Origin: Myxococcales bacterium
GTDB lineage: Bacteria; Myxococcota; Myxococcia; Myxococcales; Myxococcaceae
Assembly (NCBI GenBank): GCA_009885595.1
Contig: VFKJ01001119.1
Span: forward strand, 1-13,016
DNA: 13,016 nucleotides
Direction of reading: 5' to 3'
A program made the position numbers and the translations under genes. The notes beneath the pieces were generated by a model that did not search any database, was not told the origin of the DNA, and was given only the letters and a program-made list of their open reading frames with translations. Position 1 is the first letter of the stretch. The number at the start of each line of letters is the position of its first letter. This document shows positions 7,050 through 13,016 of the stretch, piece after piece.

Positions 7050-7852
7050 CACTTCACCCCGAGCACATGGGTCATGTCGTAGAGGCCCGGCGGCTTGCCG
7101 ATCACCCACTTCGCCGCCCTCAGCGCCCCGCGCCCGAACTGCTCGCGGCTGGTGGCCCGGTGGGTCAGCTCCACGCGCTCACCGTCGCCGAAGAAGAACA
7201 CGGTGTGTTCGCCCACCACGTCTCCGCCGCGCAGCGCCTGCACGCCGATCTCCCTGTGGGGCCGCTCGCCGATCTGCCCCACGCGCGAGGTCCTGATGTC
7301 GTCCTGCCCGCGCCCGAGCGCCTTCGCCAGCTCGTCCGCCAGCCGCATCGCGGTGCCCGACGGCGCGTCCTTCTTCATGCGGTGGTGCGTCTCCACCACC
7401 TCGATGTCGAAGTCCTCGCCCAGCCGCTTCGCCAGCGTCGCGGCCAGCTCGATGATCAGGTTCACGCCCACGGACATGTTCGGCGACATCACGATGGGGA
7501 TCTTCCTCGCCGCCACCGCCATCTGCTCCTTCGCTTCCGCGGAGAAGCCGGTGCTGCCCACCACCAACGGCACGCCGGCGGCTGCGCAGAGCTTCGCGTG
7601 CGCGAGCGACGCCTCGGGCGTGGTGAAGTCGATCACCACGTTCGCGCCCGTGAGGGTCTGCTCCAGCGAGTCGACCGTGGAGACCTCGAGCGGCGCCAGG
7701 TGGGCGGCCAGGCCCACGTCGAGGCCGATCGCCGCGCTGCCCGGCTTGTCGGTGCCGCCGTGGACCACGAACTCAGGGGTGTCGCGCACCAGCCGCACCA
7801 GCAGCGCGCCCATGCGGCCCGAGGCCCCGGTGACCACGGTCTTGATGGTCAT
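7049..7852 (-). CDS. dapB: 4-hydroxy-tetrahydrodipicolinate reductase
   Basis: Cytoplasmic NAD(P)H-dependent reduction of the DapA product to tetrahydrodipicolinate in the diaminopimelate/lysine pathway. At 267 residues it has the usual DapB length. The nucleotide-binding loop is GASGRMG (9-15). Other family blocks present are VVIDFTTPEA, PNMSVGVN and the signature EVVETHHRMKKDAPSGTA, with the catalytic His-His pair and Lys. The ATG overlaps the dapA stop by four bases (ATGA), with GGAAG five bases upstream. It in turn shares a base with the FAH gene start, so dapA-dapB-FAH are tightly coupled. Nothing unusual in the sequence. Confidence 0.97.
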   Translation of the reverse strand: MTIKTVVTGASGRMGALLVRLVRDTPEFVVHGGTDKPGSAAIGLDVGLAAHLAPLEVSTVDSLEQTLTGANVVIDFTTPEASLAHAKLCAAAGVPLVVGSTGFSAEAKEQMAVAARKIPIVMSPNMSVGVNLIIELAATLAKRLGEDFDIEVVETHHRMKKDAPSGTAMRLADELAKALGRGQDDIRTSRVGQIGERPHREIGVQALRGGDVVGEHTVFFFGDGERVELTHRATSREQFGRGALRAAKWVIGKPPGLYDMTHVLGVK

Positions 7853-8742
7853 GACGACTTCCGCGACAGGAGGCCGAGCTTCCCCAGCTCCTCCTTGAGC
7901 TTCGCCGCGTTCGCTTCAGTCATCTGCGTGAGCGGCGCGCGGATCTCGGTGCCGAACAGGCCCATCTGGTGCAGCGCCATCTTCACCGGGATGGGGTTGG
8001 ACTCGATGAACAACATCCGGTGCAGGGGCTGCAGCTCGAGCTGGTGCTTGCGCGCGCCCGCGATGTCGCCGGAGAGCGCCGCGGCGCAGAGGTCGGCCAT
8101 CTTGCGAGGCGCTACGTTCGACGACACCGACACCACGCCTTTGCCGCCGCTGAAGATGAACGGCGCCACCACGAAGTCGTCGCCCGAGAGCAGCGTCATC
8201 CGATCGCCGACCTGCTCGTAGACGTCGAGGGTGCGCAGGATGTTGCCCGTCGCCTCCTTGAGCGCGACGACCTCCTTCACCTCGAGCAGCCGCTTCACCG
8301 TGTCGGGCAGCATGTCGACGCCGGTGCGGCCGGGCACGTTGTAGGCCATCACCGGGAAGCCCGGGTGTGCCTTGCCGATGAGGCGGTAGTGCTCCACCAG
8401 GCCCGCCTGGGTGGGCTTGTTGTAATAGGGCGTCACCACCAACGCGCCGTCCGCGCCGAGCTCACGGGCGACCGCGACGCCTTCGATGGTCTCCGCGGTC
8501 GAGTTGCTGCCCGCGCCCGCGAACACCTTCGCGCGGCCCTTGTTCACCTCGATGCACAGCGCAATCGCGCGGCGCCGCTCGGGCGCGGTCATGGTGACCG
8601 CCTCGCCGGTGGTGCCCATGGGGATCAGCACCGAGGTGCCGTTGGTGATCTGGTATTCGATCAGCGCCGTGTAGGCCGCCTCATCGAGCTTGCCGTCCTT
8701 GAACGGGGTGGCCAGCGCGGTCATCGAGCCTTGCAGCGTCAT
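7849..8742 (-). CDS. dapA: 4-hydroxy-tetrahydrodipicolinate synthase
   Basis: Class I aldolase condensing pyruvate with aspartate 4-semialdehyde, the first committed step of the diaminopimelate pathway. The 297-residue product is a TIM barrel of standard length. Schiff-base Lys162 lies in VVALKEATGN; Thr44-Thr45 in PMGTTGEA and Tyr134 complete the proton relay expected for DapA. Arg139 is at the position used to bind the semialdehyde carboxylate, supporting DapA over NanA-like or other aldolases. The ATG overlaps the lysA stop by four bases (ATGA). A strong GGAGAGGAG element (8750-8758), lying within the last codons of lysA, gives it good independent initiation. Confidence 0.97.
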   Translation of the reverse strand: MTLQGSMTALATPFKDGKLDEAAYTALIEYQITNGTSVLIPMGTTGEAVTMTAPERRRAIALCIEVNKGRAKVFAGAGSNSTAETIEGVAVARELGADGALVVTPYYNKPTQAGLVEHYRLIGKAHPGFPVMAYNVPGRTGVDMLPDTVKRLLEVKEVVALKEATGNILRTLDVYEQVGDRMTLLSGDDFVVAPFIFSGGKGVVSVSSNVAPRKMADLCAAALSGDIAGARKHQLELQPLHRMLFIESNPIPVKMALHQMGLFGTEIRAPLTQMTEANAAKLKEELGKLGLLSRKSS

Positions 8743-9980
8743 GGGGTCTCTCCTCTCCAGAGTTCTTCGAGCGCCTCGCGCTTTCGCACGACACGGTATT
8801 CCTTGCCATCCACCAGCACCTCCGCCGGGCGGCAGCGGGAGTTGTACGTGCTTGCCATCGACATGCCGTACGCCCCGGCGGTCTTCACCGCGAGCAGGTC
8901 GCCCTGTTCCAGCGGCGGCAGCGAGCGCCCGTGGCCGAGCACGTCGGTCGACTCACAGACGGGGCCGACGATCTCCATCGTGGTCTTCGGCCCGCGGCGC
9001 GGCTTGACGGCCACGATGTCGTGGTGCGCCTCGTACAGCGCCGGCCTCAGCAGATCGTTCATCCCCGCGTCGACGATCAAGAACCGCTTCGCGGCGGTCT
9101 TCTTCCGATACAGCACGCGGGTGAGCAGCACGCCGGCGTTGGCGACCAGCACCCGGCCCGGCTCCAGCACCAGGGTGCCGTCGAACTGCTTCGCCGACTC
9201 CAGCACCGCGCGCGCGTAGGCCTCGAGGCCGGGCGGCCGTTCCTTCGAGTAGGTGACGCCTAAGCCTCCACCGACGTCGAGGTGGGTGAGCGCGAAGCCC
9301 TGGGCCTTGAGCTCGGCGTAGAGGCCGCCCACCCGGGTGATCGCCTCCTTCACGGGGCGGGCGTCGGTGAGCTGGCTGCCGATGTGACAGTCCACCCCGC
9401 GCGCCTCCAGCCCCTTCATCCGCCGGCTCTTCCGGTAGAGCGCGACCGCCTCTTCGAAGGGCACGCCGAACTTGGACGTCTTGAGGCCGGTGGCGATGTA
9501 GCGGTGCGTCCTGGCGTCGACGTCGGGGTTCACCCGAAGCGCGAACGGAGCGCGCACGCCCAGCCTCCGCCCGACCCGATCGAGCGTCGCCAGCTCCTCG
9601 GCGCTCTCCACGTTGAACATGAGGATGCCGGCGTTGAGCGCGGCGGCCATCTCGTCTTCGCGCTTGCCCACGCCGGAGAAGACCACCTTCTTCGGATCGC
9701 CGCCGGCCGCGAGCACGCGGGCGAGCTCCCCGTGGCTGACGATGTCGAAGCCCGAGCCTGCATCGGCGAAGAGCTTGAGCACGGCCAGGGTGCTGTTCGC
9801 CTTCACCGAGTAACAGACCACCGTCGGCACTTTCGCGAAGGCAGCCAGCACCACGCCCAGGTGCCGGCGCAGCGTGGCGGCGGAGTACACGTAGGTCGGC
9901 GTGCCGACCTCTCGAGCGATGCGGGAGAGCGGCACCTCCTCCGCCCACAGCGCGCCGCGCTGCTCGCGGAAATGGTTCAC
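8739..9980 (-). CDS. lysA: Diaminopimelate decarboxylase
   Basis: PLP-dependent fold-type III enzyme converting meso-diaminopimelate to L-lysine, the last step of the pathway, in the cytoplasm. 413 residues, normal for LysA. PLP-binding Lys60 lies in CYSVKANS. HIGSQ, the Gly-rich DVGGGLG, and CESTDVLG with the active-site Cys contributed across the dimer are present, as is GAYGMSMASTYN near the C-terminus. CESTDVLG and HIGSQ favour DAP decarboxylase over arginine, ornithine or carboxynorspermidine relatives. The start is GTG, overlapping the previous gene's TGA by four bases (GTGA), with GAGGAG (9986-9991) upstream. dapF, often the next gene in other bacteria, is absent; dapA follows instead. 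Confidence 0.97.
   Translation of the reverse strand: MNHFREQRGALWAEEVPLSRIAREVGTPTYVYSAATLRRHLGVVLAAFAKVPTVVCYSVKANSTLAVLKLFADAGSGFDIVSHGELARVLAAGGDPKKVVFSGVGKREDEMAAALNAGILMFNVESAEELATLDRVGRRLGVRAPFALRVNPDVDARTHRYIATGLKTSKFGVPFEEAVALYRKSRRMKGLEARGVDCHIGSQLTDARPVKEAITRVGGLYAELKAQGFALTHLDVGGGLGVTYSKERPPGLEAYARAVLESAKQFDGTLVLEPGRVLVANAGVLLTRVLYRKKTAAKRFLIVDAGMNDLLRPALYEAHHDIVAVKPRRGPKTTMEIVGPVCESTDVLGHGRSLPPLEQGDLLAVKTAGAYGMSMASTYNSRCRPAEVLVDGKEYRVVRKREALEELWRGETP
8750..8758 (-). promoter_or_regulatory. Strong ribosome-binding site of dapA inside lysA
   Basis: On the minus strand the bases read GGAGAGGAG, with AGGAG seven bases before the dapA ATG. The element lies in the last codons of lysA. 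It fixes the dapA start and suggests dapA can be initiated strongly as well as by coupling. Confidence 0.7.
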
Positions 9981-10132
9981 CGTTTCTCCTCGCGGCAGCA
10001 GCCCGCGTCAGGGGCGTCCACCAGCACGGGGCTGGCGCTGACCGGCTCGTCGAGCGGCGGCCGAGGCGGCGCCTTGATGCCACAGGCAGTCAGCGCGAAC
10101 AGCAAGACGAGCCGAGGGATCTGCACGAGCAC
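9977..10132 (-). CDS. lptM: Small LptM (YifL)-like outer-membrane lipoprotein
   Basis: A 51-residue product from GTG 10132; GTG 10126 (49 residues) is an equally possible start. The N-terminus is a lipoprotein signal ending L-T-A-C. The text after the Cys, CGIKAPPRPP, closely resembles the CGLKGPL-x-x-P start of mature LptM/YifL, the small lipoprotein that assists LptD assembly in E. coli. In many proteobacteria this gene sits beside lysA/dapF, and here it overlaps lysA by four bases, which is strong supporting context. The rest is Pro-rich and probably disordered, ending in a Cys-Cys pair and charged residues. It follows the barrel gene stop by seven bases. An open frame continues upstream to 10231, but that would lie inside the barrel gene and lose the signal at the N-terminus. 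LptM function is inferred from motif plus neighbourhood. Confidence 0.68.
   Translation of the reverse strand: MLVQIPRLVLLFALTACGIKAPPRPPLDEPVSASPVLVDAPDAGCCREEKR
9986..9991 (-). promoter_or_regulatory. Ribosome-binding site of lysA
   Basis: GAGGAG on the minus strand, five bases before the lysA GTG and within the end of the LptM-like gene. It decides the GTG start and fits overlap-coupled translation. Confidence 0.7.
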
Positions 10133-10139
10133 CCGGCCC

Positions 10140-11993
10140 TCAGAACTTGATGCCGACGACCGCTCTGAGCGCCTGCGGGTTCTCCAGGGTGACTGAGTTG
10201 CCGCCAGAGGTTCCGTTGGCGAACTGGCCACCCTTCTTGAAGCCCTCGAGCGGGAAGAGGATGCCGTACTGCAGCTGGCCGTAGAACCCGTCCTCGGTCT
10301 CGTAGCGGGCGCCGCCGTTGATCTCCACCCCGAGGCTCTCGTTGCTGTTGGCGTAGATCACGCCGGGCGTGGAGTCCTTGAAGATCGCACGCGAGTAGAT
10401 GGCCGACGCGAAGGCCTCGAAGCCCTGGGTGATGCGGTACTTCGCCTTGGGCTTGAAATAGAGGCTGTCGGTCACCCCGCCGAGGATCTCCCGGTAGAGG
10501 ATCATGTCGACGCGGTAGTCGCGGTTGAAGCGGAAGTTGTTGATCTCGCGATCGCCGTCGTCGCAGCTGGCACCGCAGCGGTACTGCGGGCCGTCGGTGT
10601 CGCCCAGCTCGGTGAACCCATTGGCTGCCGAGCCCTTGCGCCGCGGGTAGTTGCCGAAGCCCGGGGCCTTGTCGCCCGAGGCGAAGCCGATCTCTCCGCC
10701 GATCTCGAGATCGCCGTTGAGGAACTTGTACTCGCCCTGCAGCACGCCGCCGAACTGGTACACGCCCAGCGACTGGCCGGTGCTGGCTGACGAGCTGAGG
10801 GAGCGATCCTGGATGTTGCCGAGAATGGCGGCGAACTCCGCCTCGATGCGGAACTCCTTGCGCTCCACCTTCGCCCAGAGGTCGGGCATGAAGATGTCGG
10901 CCTTGCGGGCCACCACCGCGGCGGTGCTGCCGTTGCTGCTCGAGATGCCCTCGGTGACGCCGAACGGCTGCGAGAGCGTATCGACCGCGTCGTTGCGCTG
11001 CGTGCGGTAGGTGAAGTGGAGGCCGTAGTTGAAGACGGTGCCGTTGGCGTCCAGCTTCGCGCGGCGCTCCTGCTCGGTGTCACGGCGCTGCGCGGCGAGG
11101 ATGTAGCTGTGCGCGTCGTCGGAGTTCGAGACGTCGAAGGGCTGCCCGCCCTCGAGCGAGCGCGCGGACGAGGGACCCTCGATGTTGAAGTCGAGCATGG
11201 GCGTGATGTAGAAGCCCGGCAGCGGCTCGGCGGTGAAGCTGACGCGGTCGACGGTGTCGCCCCAGTCGTTGTCGATGCCGTTGCCGTCGTTGTGCAGCAT
11301 GCCCAGGCCCCAGTGGCTGCCCATGCGGCCGAACCGCAAGATGCCGACCGGCGTGGAGACCTCGCCCCAGACGCGCTTGACGGCGATGGAGTCCTGGAGG
11401 CTGTTGATGCCGCTGCGCTGGGTGGTCTGGCTGGCAGAGAAGATCGAGAACTCGTTGCGATCGGACCAGTAGCCGTTGCCGCCGTTGCGCGAGTACGCGT
11501 AGTCCGGCGTGCTGCCCCAGATGAGGTTGTCGAGCGCGTCGATCTGCGCGCGCACCCGGACCTCTTCGGACACGTTGATGGTGGGCTCGAAGCGGAAGCG
11601 CATGTTGACGCCCGCCTGGGTGCGCTCGTTGAGGCTGTTGGGCGCGCGCGGGAAGAGCTCGAAGTTGGCCGGGTCGGCGCCGCGGCCCATGTCGAACTTG
11701 TAGAAGAGCTCGGGGCGCACGCGCAGGTAGCCGTCGAAGGTGACGAGCTCGAGCTTGCGCTTCTCGTCGACCCAGTCCTCCTGCCAACCCTGGGCGACGG
11801 ACTGGGTGGCGAGCTGGGCGCGCATCTCTTCGCGCAGCTCCTTCACTTCGCGGCGGGCAGCCTCGAGCTTTGACTCGAACTCCCTCCGCAGGTCGGCGTC
11901 ACCGGACGCGACGGGAGCAGCAGTGCCGGCATCGGCCTGAGCGAGAACGACGGTGGAAGACAGCGCGAGGGCCGCCAGCAGGACGCGTTGCAT
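10140..11993 (-). CDS. Outer-membrane beta-barrel (porin-like) protein with N-terminal coiled coil
   Basis: A 617-residue product from ATG 11993, chosen because GGAGAA (eight bases upstream) precedes it and it opens a clean signal peptide (MQRVLLAALALSSTVVLAQA, cut near residue 20). The longer frame to 12182 would place extra residues before the signal and overlap the upstream gene. Residues about 32-66 are a charged heptad-like helix (LRREFESKLEAARREVKELR), a likely short periplasmic coiled coil. From about residue 83 to the end, alternating polar/hydrophobic strands rich in aromatic residues and ending in Phe (GIKF) are typical of a barrel inserted by the BAM complex. One CGASC pair may form a loop disulfide. 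I do not recognise a transported substrate. It is probably the first gene of the operon that continues into lptM and lysA seven bases later. Confidence 0.85.
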   Translation of the reverse strand: MQRVLLAALALSSTVVLAQADAGTAAPVASGDADLRREFESKLEAARREVKELREEMRAQLATQSVAQGWQEDWVDEKRKLELVTFDGYLRVRPELFYKFDMGRGADPANFELFPRAPNSLNERTQAGVNMRFRFEPTINVSEEVRVRAQIDALDNLIWGSTPDYAYSRNGGNGYWSDRNEFSIFSASQTTQRSGINSLQDSIAVKRVWGEVSTPVGILRFGRMGSHWGLGMLHNDGNGIDNDWGDTVDRVSFTAEPLPGFYITPMLDFNIEGPSSARSLEGGQPFDVSNSDDAHSYILAAQRRDTEQERRAKLDANGTVFNYGLHFTYRTQRNDAVDTLSQPFGVTEGISSSNGSTAAVVARKADIFMPDLWAKVERKEFRIEAEFAAILGNIQDRSLSSSASTGQSLGVYQFGGVLQGEYKFLNGDLEIGGEIGFASGDKAPGFGNYPRRKGSAANGFTELGDTDGPQYRCGASCDDGDREINNFRFNRDYRVDMILYREILGGVTDSLYFKPKAKYRITQGFEAFASAIYSRAIFKDSTPGVIYANSNESLGVEINGGARYETEDGFYGQLQYGILFPLEGFKKGGQFANGTSGGNSVTLENPQALRAVVGIKF

Positions 11994-12138
11994 GTGCAGC
12001 GTTCTCCGAAGGGAAATGAGACGCGCGGGGTGTAACCCAGCAGCGCAGGAGAGGGCAGGAATTTCAGGGGATTTGGACGGGGGCTCGTACGGCCCAGCCC
12101 GCCCCCCATTTCCTGCCCTCGCTCCCCCGGAGTTCGTT
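11994..12138 (-). other. Structured spacer before the barrel gene
   Basis: No gene is visible in these 145 bases. They hold a perfect 11-bp inverted repeat (listed separately), nested GC-rich pairing, and the ribosome-binding site of the barrel gene at 12002-12007 (GGAGAA on the minus strand). This is where a promoter for the long minus-strand row should be, but I cannot point to a convincing -35/-10 or sigma-54 site. Confidence 0.5.
12051..12120. repeat. Inverted repeat with nested GC hairpin in the 5' region of the barrel operon
   Basis: GAGGGCAGGAA (12051-12061) is the perfect reverse complement of TTCCTGCCCTC (12110-12120), with 48 bases between. Inside, GGGGGC (12079-12084) can pair with GCCCCC (12101-12106); alternatively GGGCT (12081-12085) can pair with AGCCC (12096-12100). 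The element starts 18 bases after the stop of the upstream minus-strand gene and ends 57 bases before the barrel ATG. No T-run follows on the minus strand. It could end the upstream transcript, act as a structured 5' leader, or both. Confidence 0.6.
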
Positions 12139-13016
12139 TCAGTCTGCGGTGCAGTCGCCCACGATGCGGCAGTCCGAGGCATCGAACCCGCCGCAGGCCT
12201 GGCGGAGGGTGTTCGCGCTGACCACGCTGCAGGTGCCCGCGCCGGACCGCTTGTCGGGCCTCAAGTTCCCCAGGGAGAAGCCGGTGGGGCAGAAGGTGGC
12301 AGTGGGGACGAAGGTGTCGGTCGTCCCCGGCAGACCGATGCCGCAGGCCATGTAGTGCCATTGGGTGGTGAAGCCCGCCGCCATGCTGCACACCGTGGTG
12401 GCGTACCGATTGAGGTCGCGGCAGTCAGTGCTGGCGGCACAGGAAGTCGCGAGCCGGGTGCCCGCCAGGGGCGCGTTGCCTGCGCACTGGGTGAAGGCGC
12501 CGCCCACGCAGTAGGTGTCGTCGTCAGCGTCGTTGCGCACCGAGTAGGTCTTGAAGGCGGCGTTGCTGGAGTCGTTGCAGTCGTCGGTCGAGGCGCAGGT
12601 GGAAGCGAAGCGGCGCCCGGCAGGGGCGTTGGTGCCCACGCACTGCGAGGCCGCGACCCCGGTGCAGTAGGTGTCGTTGTCGGCGTCGCCGCGGGTGGAG
12701 ACGATCCGGAACAGGTTGGCGTTGGCCGGATCGCAGTCGACCGCGAGGGAGTTGGCCGGGGCGACGAAGCCGGTGGGGCAATTGCCGAAGGCCGCACGGT
12801 TCGAAGCCGGGCACTGCTGGCTGGCGGTGGCGCTGGTCGCGTAGGTGTCGTTGTCGCCGTCGGGGTAGCAGGTGATGGTGACGCCGTCGTCGGTGAGCCC
12901 GTCGCAGTCGTTGTCGACGCCGTCGCAGCTCTCGGTGACGGGACTTCCCGGAGTCACGCTGCACGCGACGCCGCCACTGACGCAGACGAAGGCACCGGTG
13001 CGCTGGCACGCGCCGA
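12139..13016 (-). CDS. Secreted Cys-rich DNDCDG repeat protein (MopE-like), 5' end missing
   Basis: The frame is open from the right edge to TGA at 12139-12141, about 291 visible residues; the GTG at 12957 is internal because a typical upstream repeat (GACQRTGAFVC) is still in frame before it. It shows CDGVDNDCDGLTDDG (the MopE-like putative metal-binding motif). Three diverged repeats follow, each opening with D-x-D-[ND]-D-T-Y and carrying Cys-rich text such as STCASTDDCND or TSCAASTDCRD. The C-terminal quarter is Cys-rich without the motif. Such modules occur in extracellular myxobacterial proteins. Metal or calcium binding is likely by motif, and the biological role is unknown. It lies upstream of the barrel gene on the same strand, with a 145-base spacer holding an inverted repeat. 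Confidence 0.85.
   Translation of the reverse strand, partial: GACQRTGAFVCVSGGVACSVTPGSPVTESCDGVDNDCDGLTDDGVTITCYPDGDNDTYATSATASQQCPASNRAAFGNCPTGFVAPANSLAVDCDPANANLFRIVSTRGDADNDTYCTGVAASQCVGTNAPAGRRFASTCASTDDCNDSSNAAFKTYSVRNDADDDTYCVGGAFTQCAGNAPLAGTRLATSCAASTDCRDLNRYATTVCSMAAGFTTQWHYMACGIGLPGTTDTFVPTATFCPTGFSLGNLRPDKRSGAGTCSVVSANTLRQACGGFDASDCRIVGDCTAD
12511..12870 (-). repeat. Three diverged D-x-D-[ND]-D-T-Y protein repeats
   Basis: The repeats open with DGDNDTYA, DADNDTYC and DADDDTYC; the sequence gtaggtgtcg marking each copy on the plus strand occurs at 12841, 12667 and 12511. Spacings are 174 and 156 nt (58 and 52 codons). The second and third copies align best, sharing the pattern TYC....A.QC.......G.R.A..C.....DC.D. 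The first is more diverged, using Gln-Gln-Cys and a Cys-Asp-Pro-Ala-Asn-Ala-Asn segment at the end. Confidence 0.75.

Noticed and set aside
7050..7109. N-terminal extension of the FAH gene to an upstream start
   Set aside because: The extra 20 residues lie inside dapB in another frame and do not fit the family; the ATG sharing a base with the dapB stop is better.
6941..9219. Long plus-strand open frames opposite dapB, dapA and lysA
   Set aside because: Antisense shadows caused by high GC; the minus-strand genes show complete catalytic motifs.
11994..12138. Lysine riboswitch ahead of the lysine/DAP operon
   Set aside because: The spacer is short for that element and I see no five-way-junction core; only an inverted repeat with nested hairpins is evident.
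11994..12182. N-terminal extension of the barrel gene by 63 codons
   Set aside because: It would put unrelated residues ahead of a clean signal peptide, run through the inverted repeat and overlap the upstream gene's stop.
1..13016. Mobile element, defence system or biosynthetic gene cluster
   Set aside because: No transposase, integrase, terminal repeats, tRNA attachment site, nuclease/helicase or synthase genes are visible on either strand.

Overview
The window is very GC-rich, uses mostly G or C at third codon positions, and carries two secreted Cys-rich proteins with repeated DNDCDG motifs (the MopE-like style abundant in Myxococcota). A choice-of-anchor D (ASPM/SPD-2/Hydin-like) lipoprotein is also present. 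Together these suggest a myxobacterium or close relative; this is an inference from gene style and I cannot name a genus.

Layout, left to right. (1) Bases 1-3016 (+): the 3' part of a large surface protein with seven Cys-containing DNDCDG repeats, invasin-type Ig-like domains and EF-hand-like calcium loops, followed by an intrinsic terminator at 3042-3075. (2) 3117-4130 (+): kdsD/kpsF, arabinose-5-phosphate isomerase (SIS plus two CBS domains), for Kdo/LPS synthesis. (3) A convergent junction with a perfect 10-bp hairpin at 4155-4182. (4) 4181-11993 (-): one very compact gene row. In transcription order it holds an outer-membrane beta-barrel protein, an LptM-like small lipoprotein, lysA, dapA, dapB, a fumarylacetoacetate-hydrolase (FAH) family enzyme, folK, a secreted TPR protein and a small choice-of-anchor D lipoprotein. 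Joints are 4-nt or 1-nt stop/start overlaps, or gaps of 3-19 nt, so the row reads as a single operon. (5) 11994-12138: a 145-base gap with a long inverted repeat. (6) 12139 to the right edge (-): the 3' part of a second DNDCDG Cys-rich protein.

Functionally the centre is an envelope-building neighbourhood. DapA and DapB make tetrahydrodipicolinate from aspartate semialdehyde and pyruvate. LysA turns meso-diaminopimelate into lysine. KdsD supplies a Kdo precursor, and the LptM-like lipoprotein and the barrel belong to the outer membrane. dapD/E/F or dapL are not here and must lie elsewhere. FolK (folate) and the FAH enzyme are metabolic passengers or partners of unclear relevance.

I found no transposon, CRISPR array, rRNA or tRNA gene, defence system or obvious novel enzyme system. 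The most interesting points are the cysteine-bearing EF-hand-like loops of the left-edge protein, the fusion of outer-membrane genes to the dap/lysA operon, the two in-frame stop-N3-weak-start junctions, and the structured spacer in front of the barrel gene.
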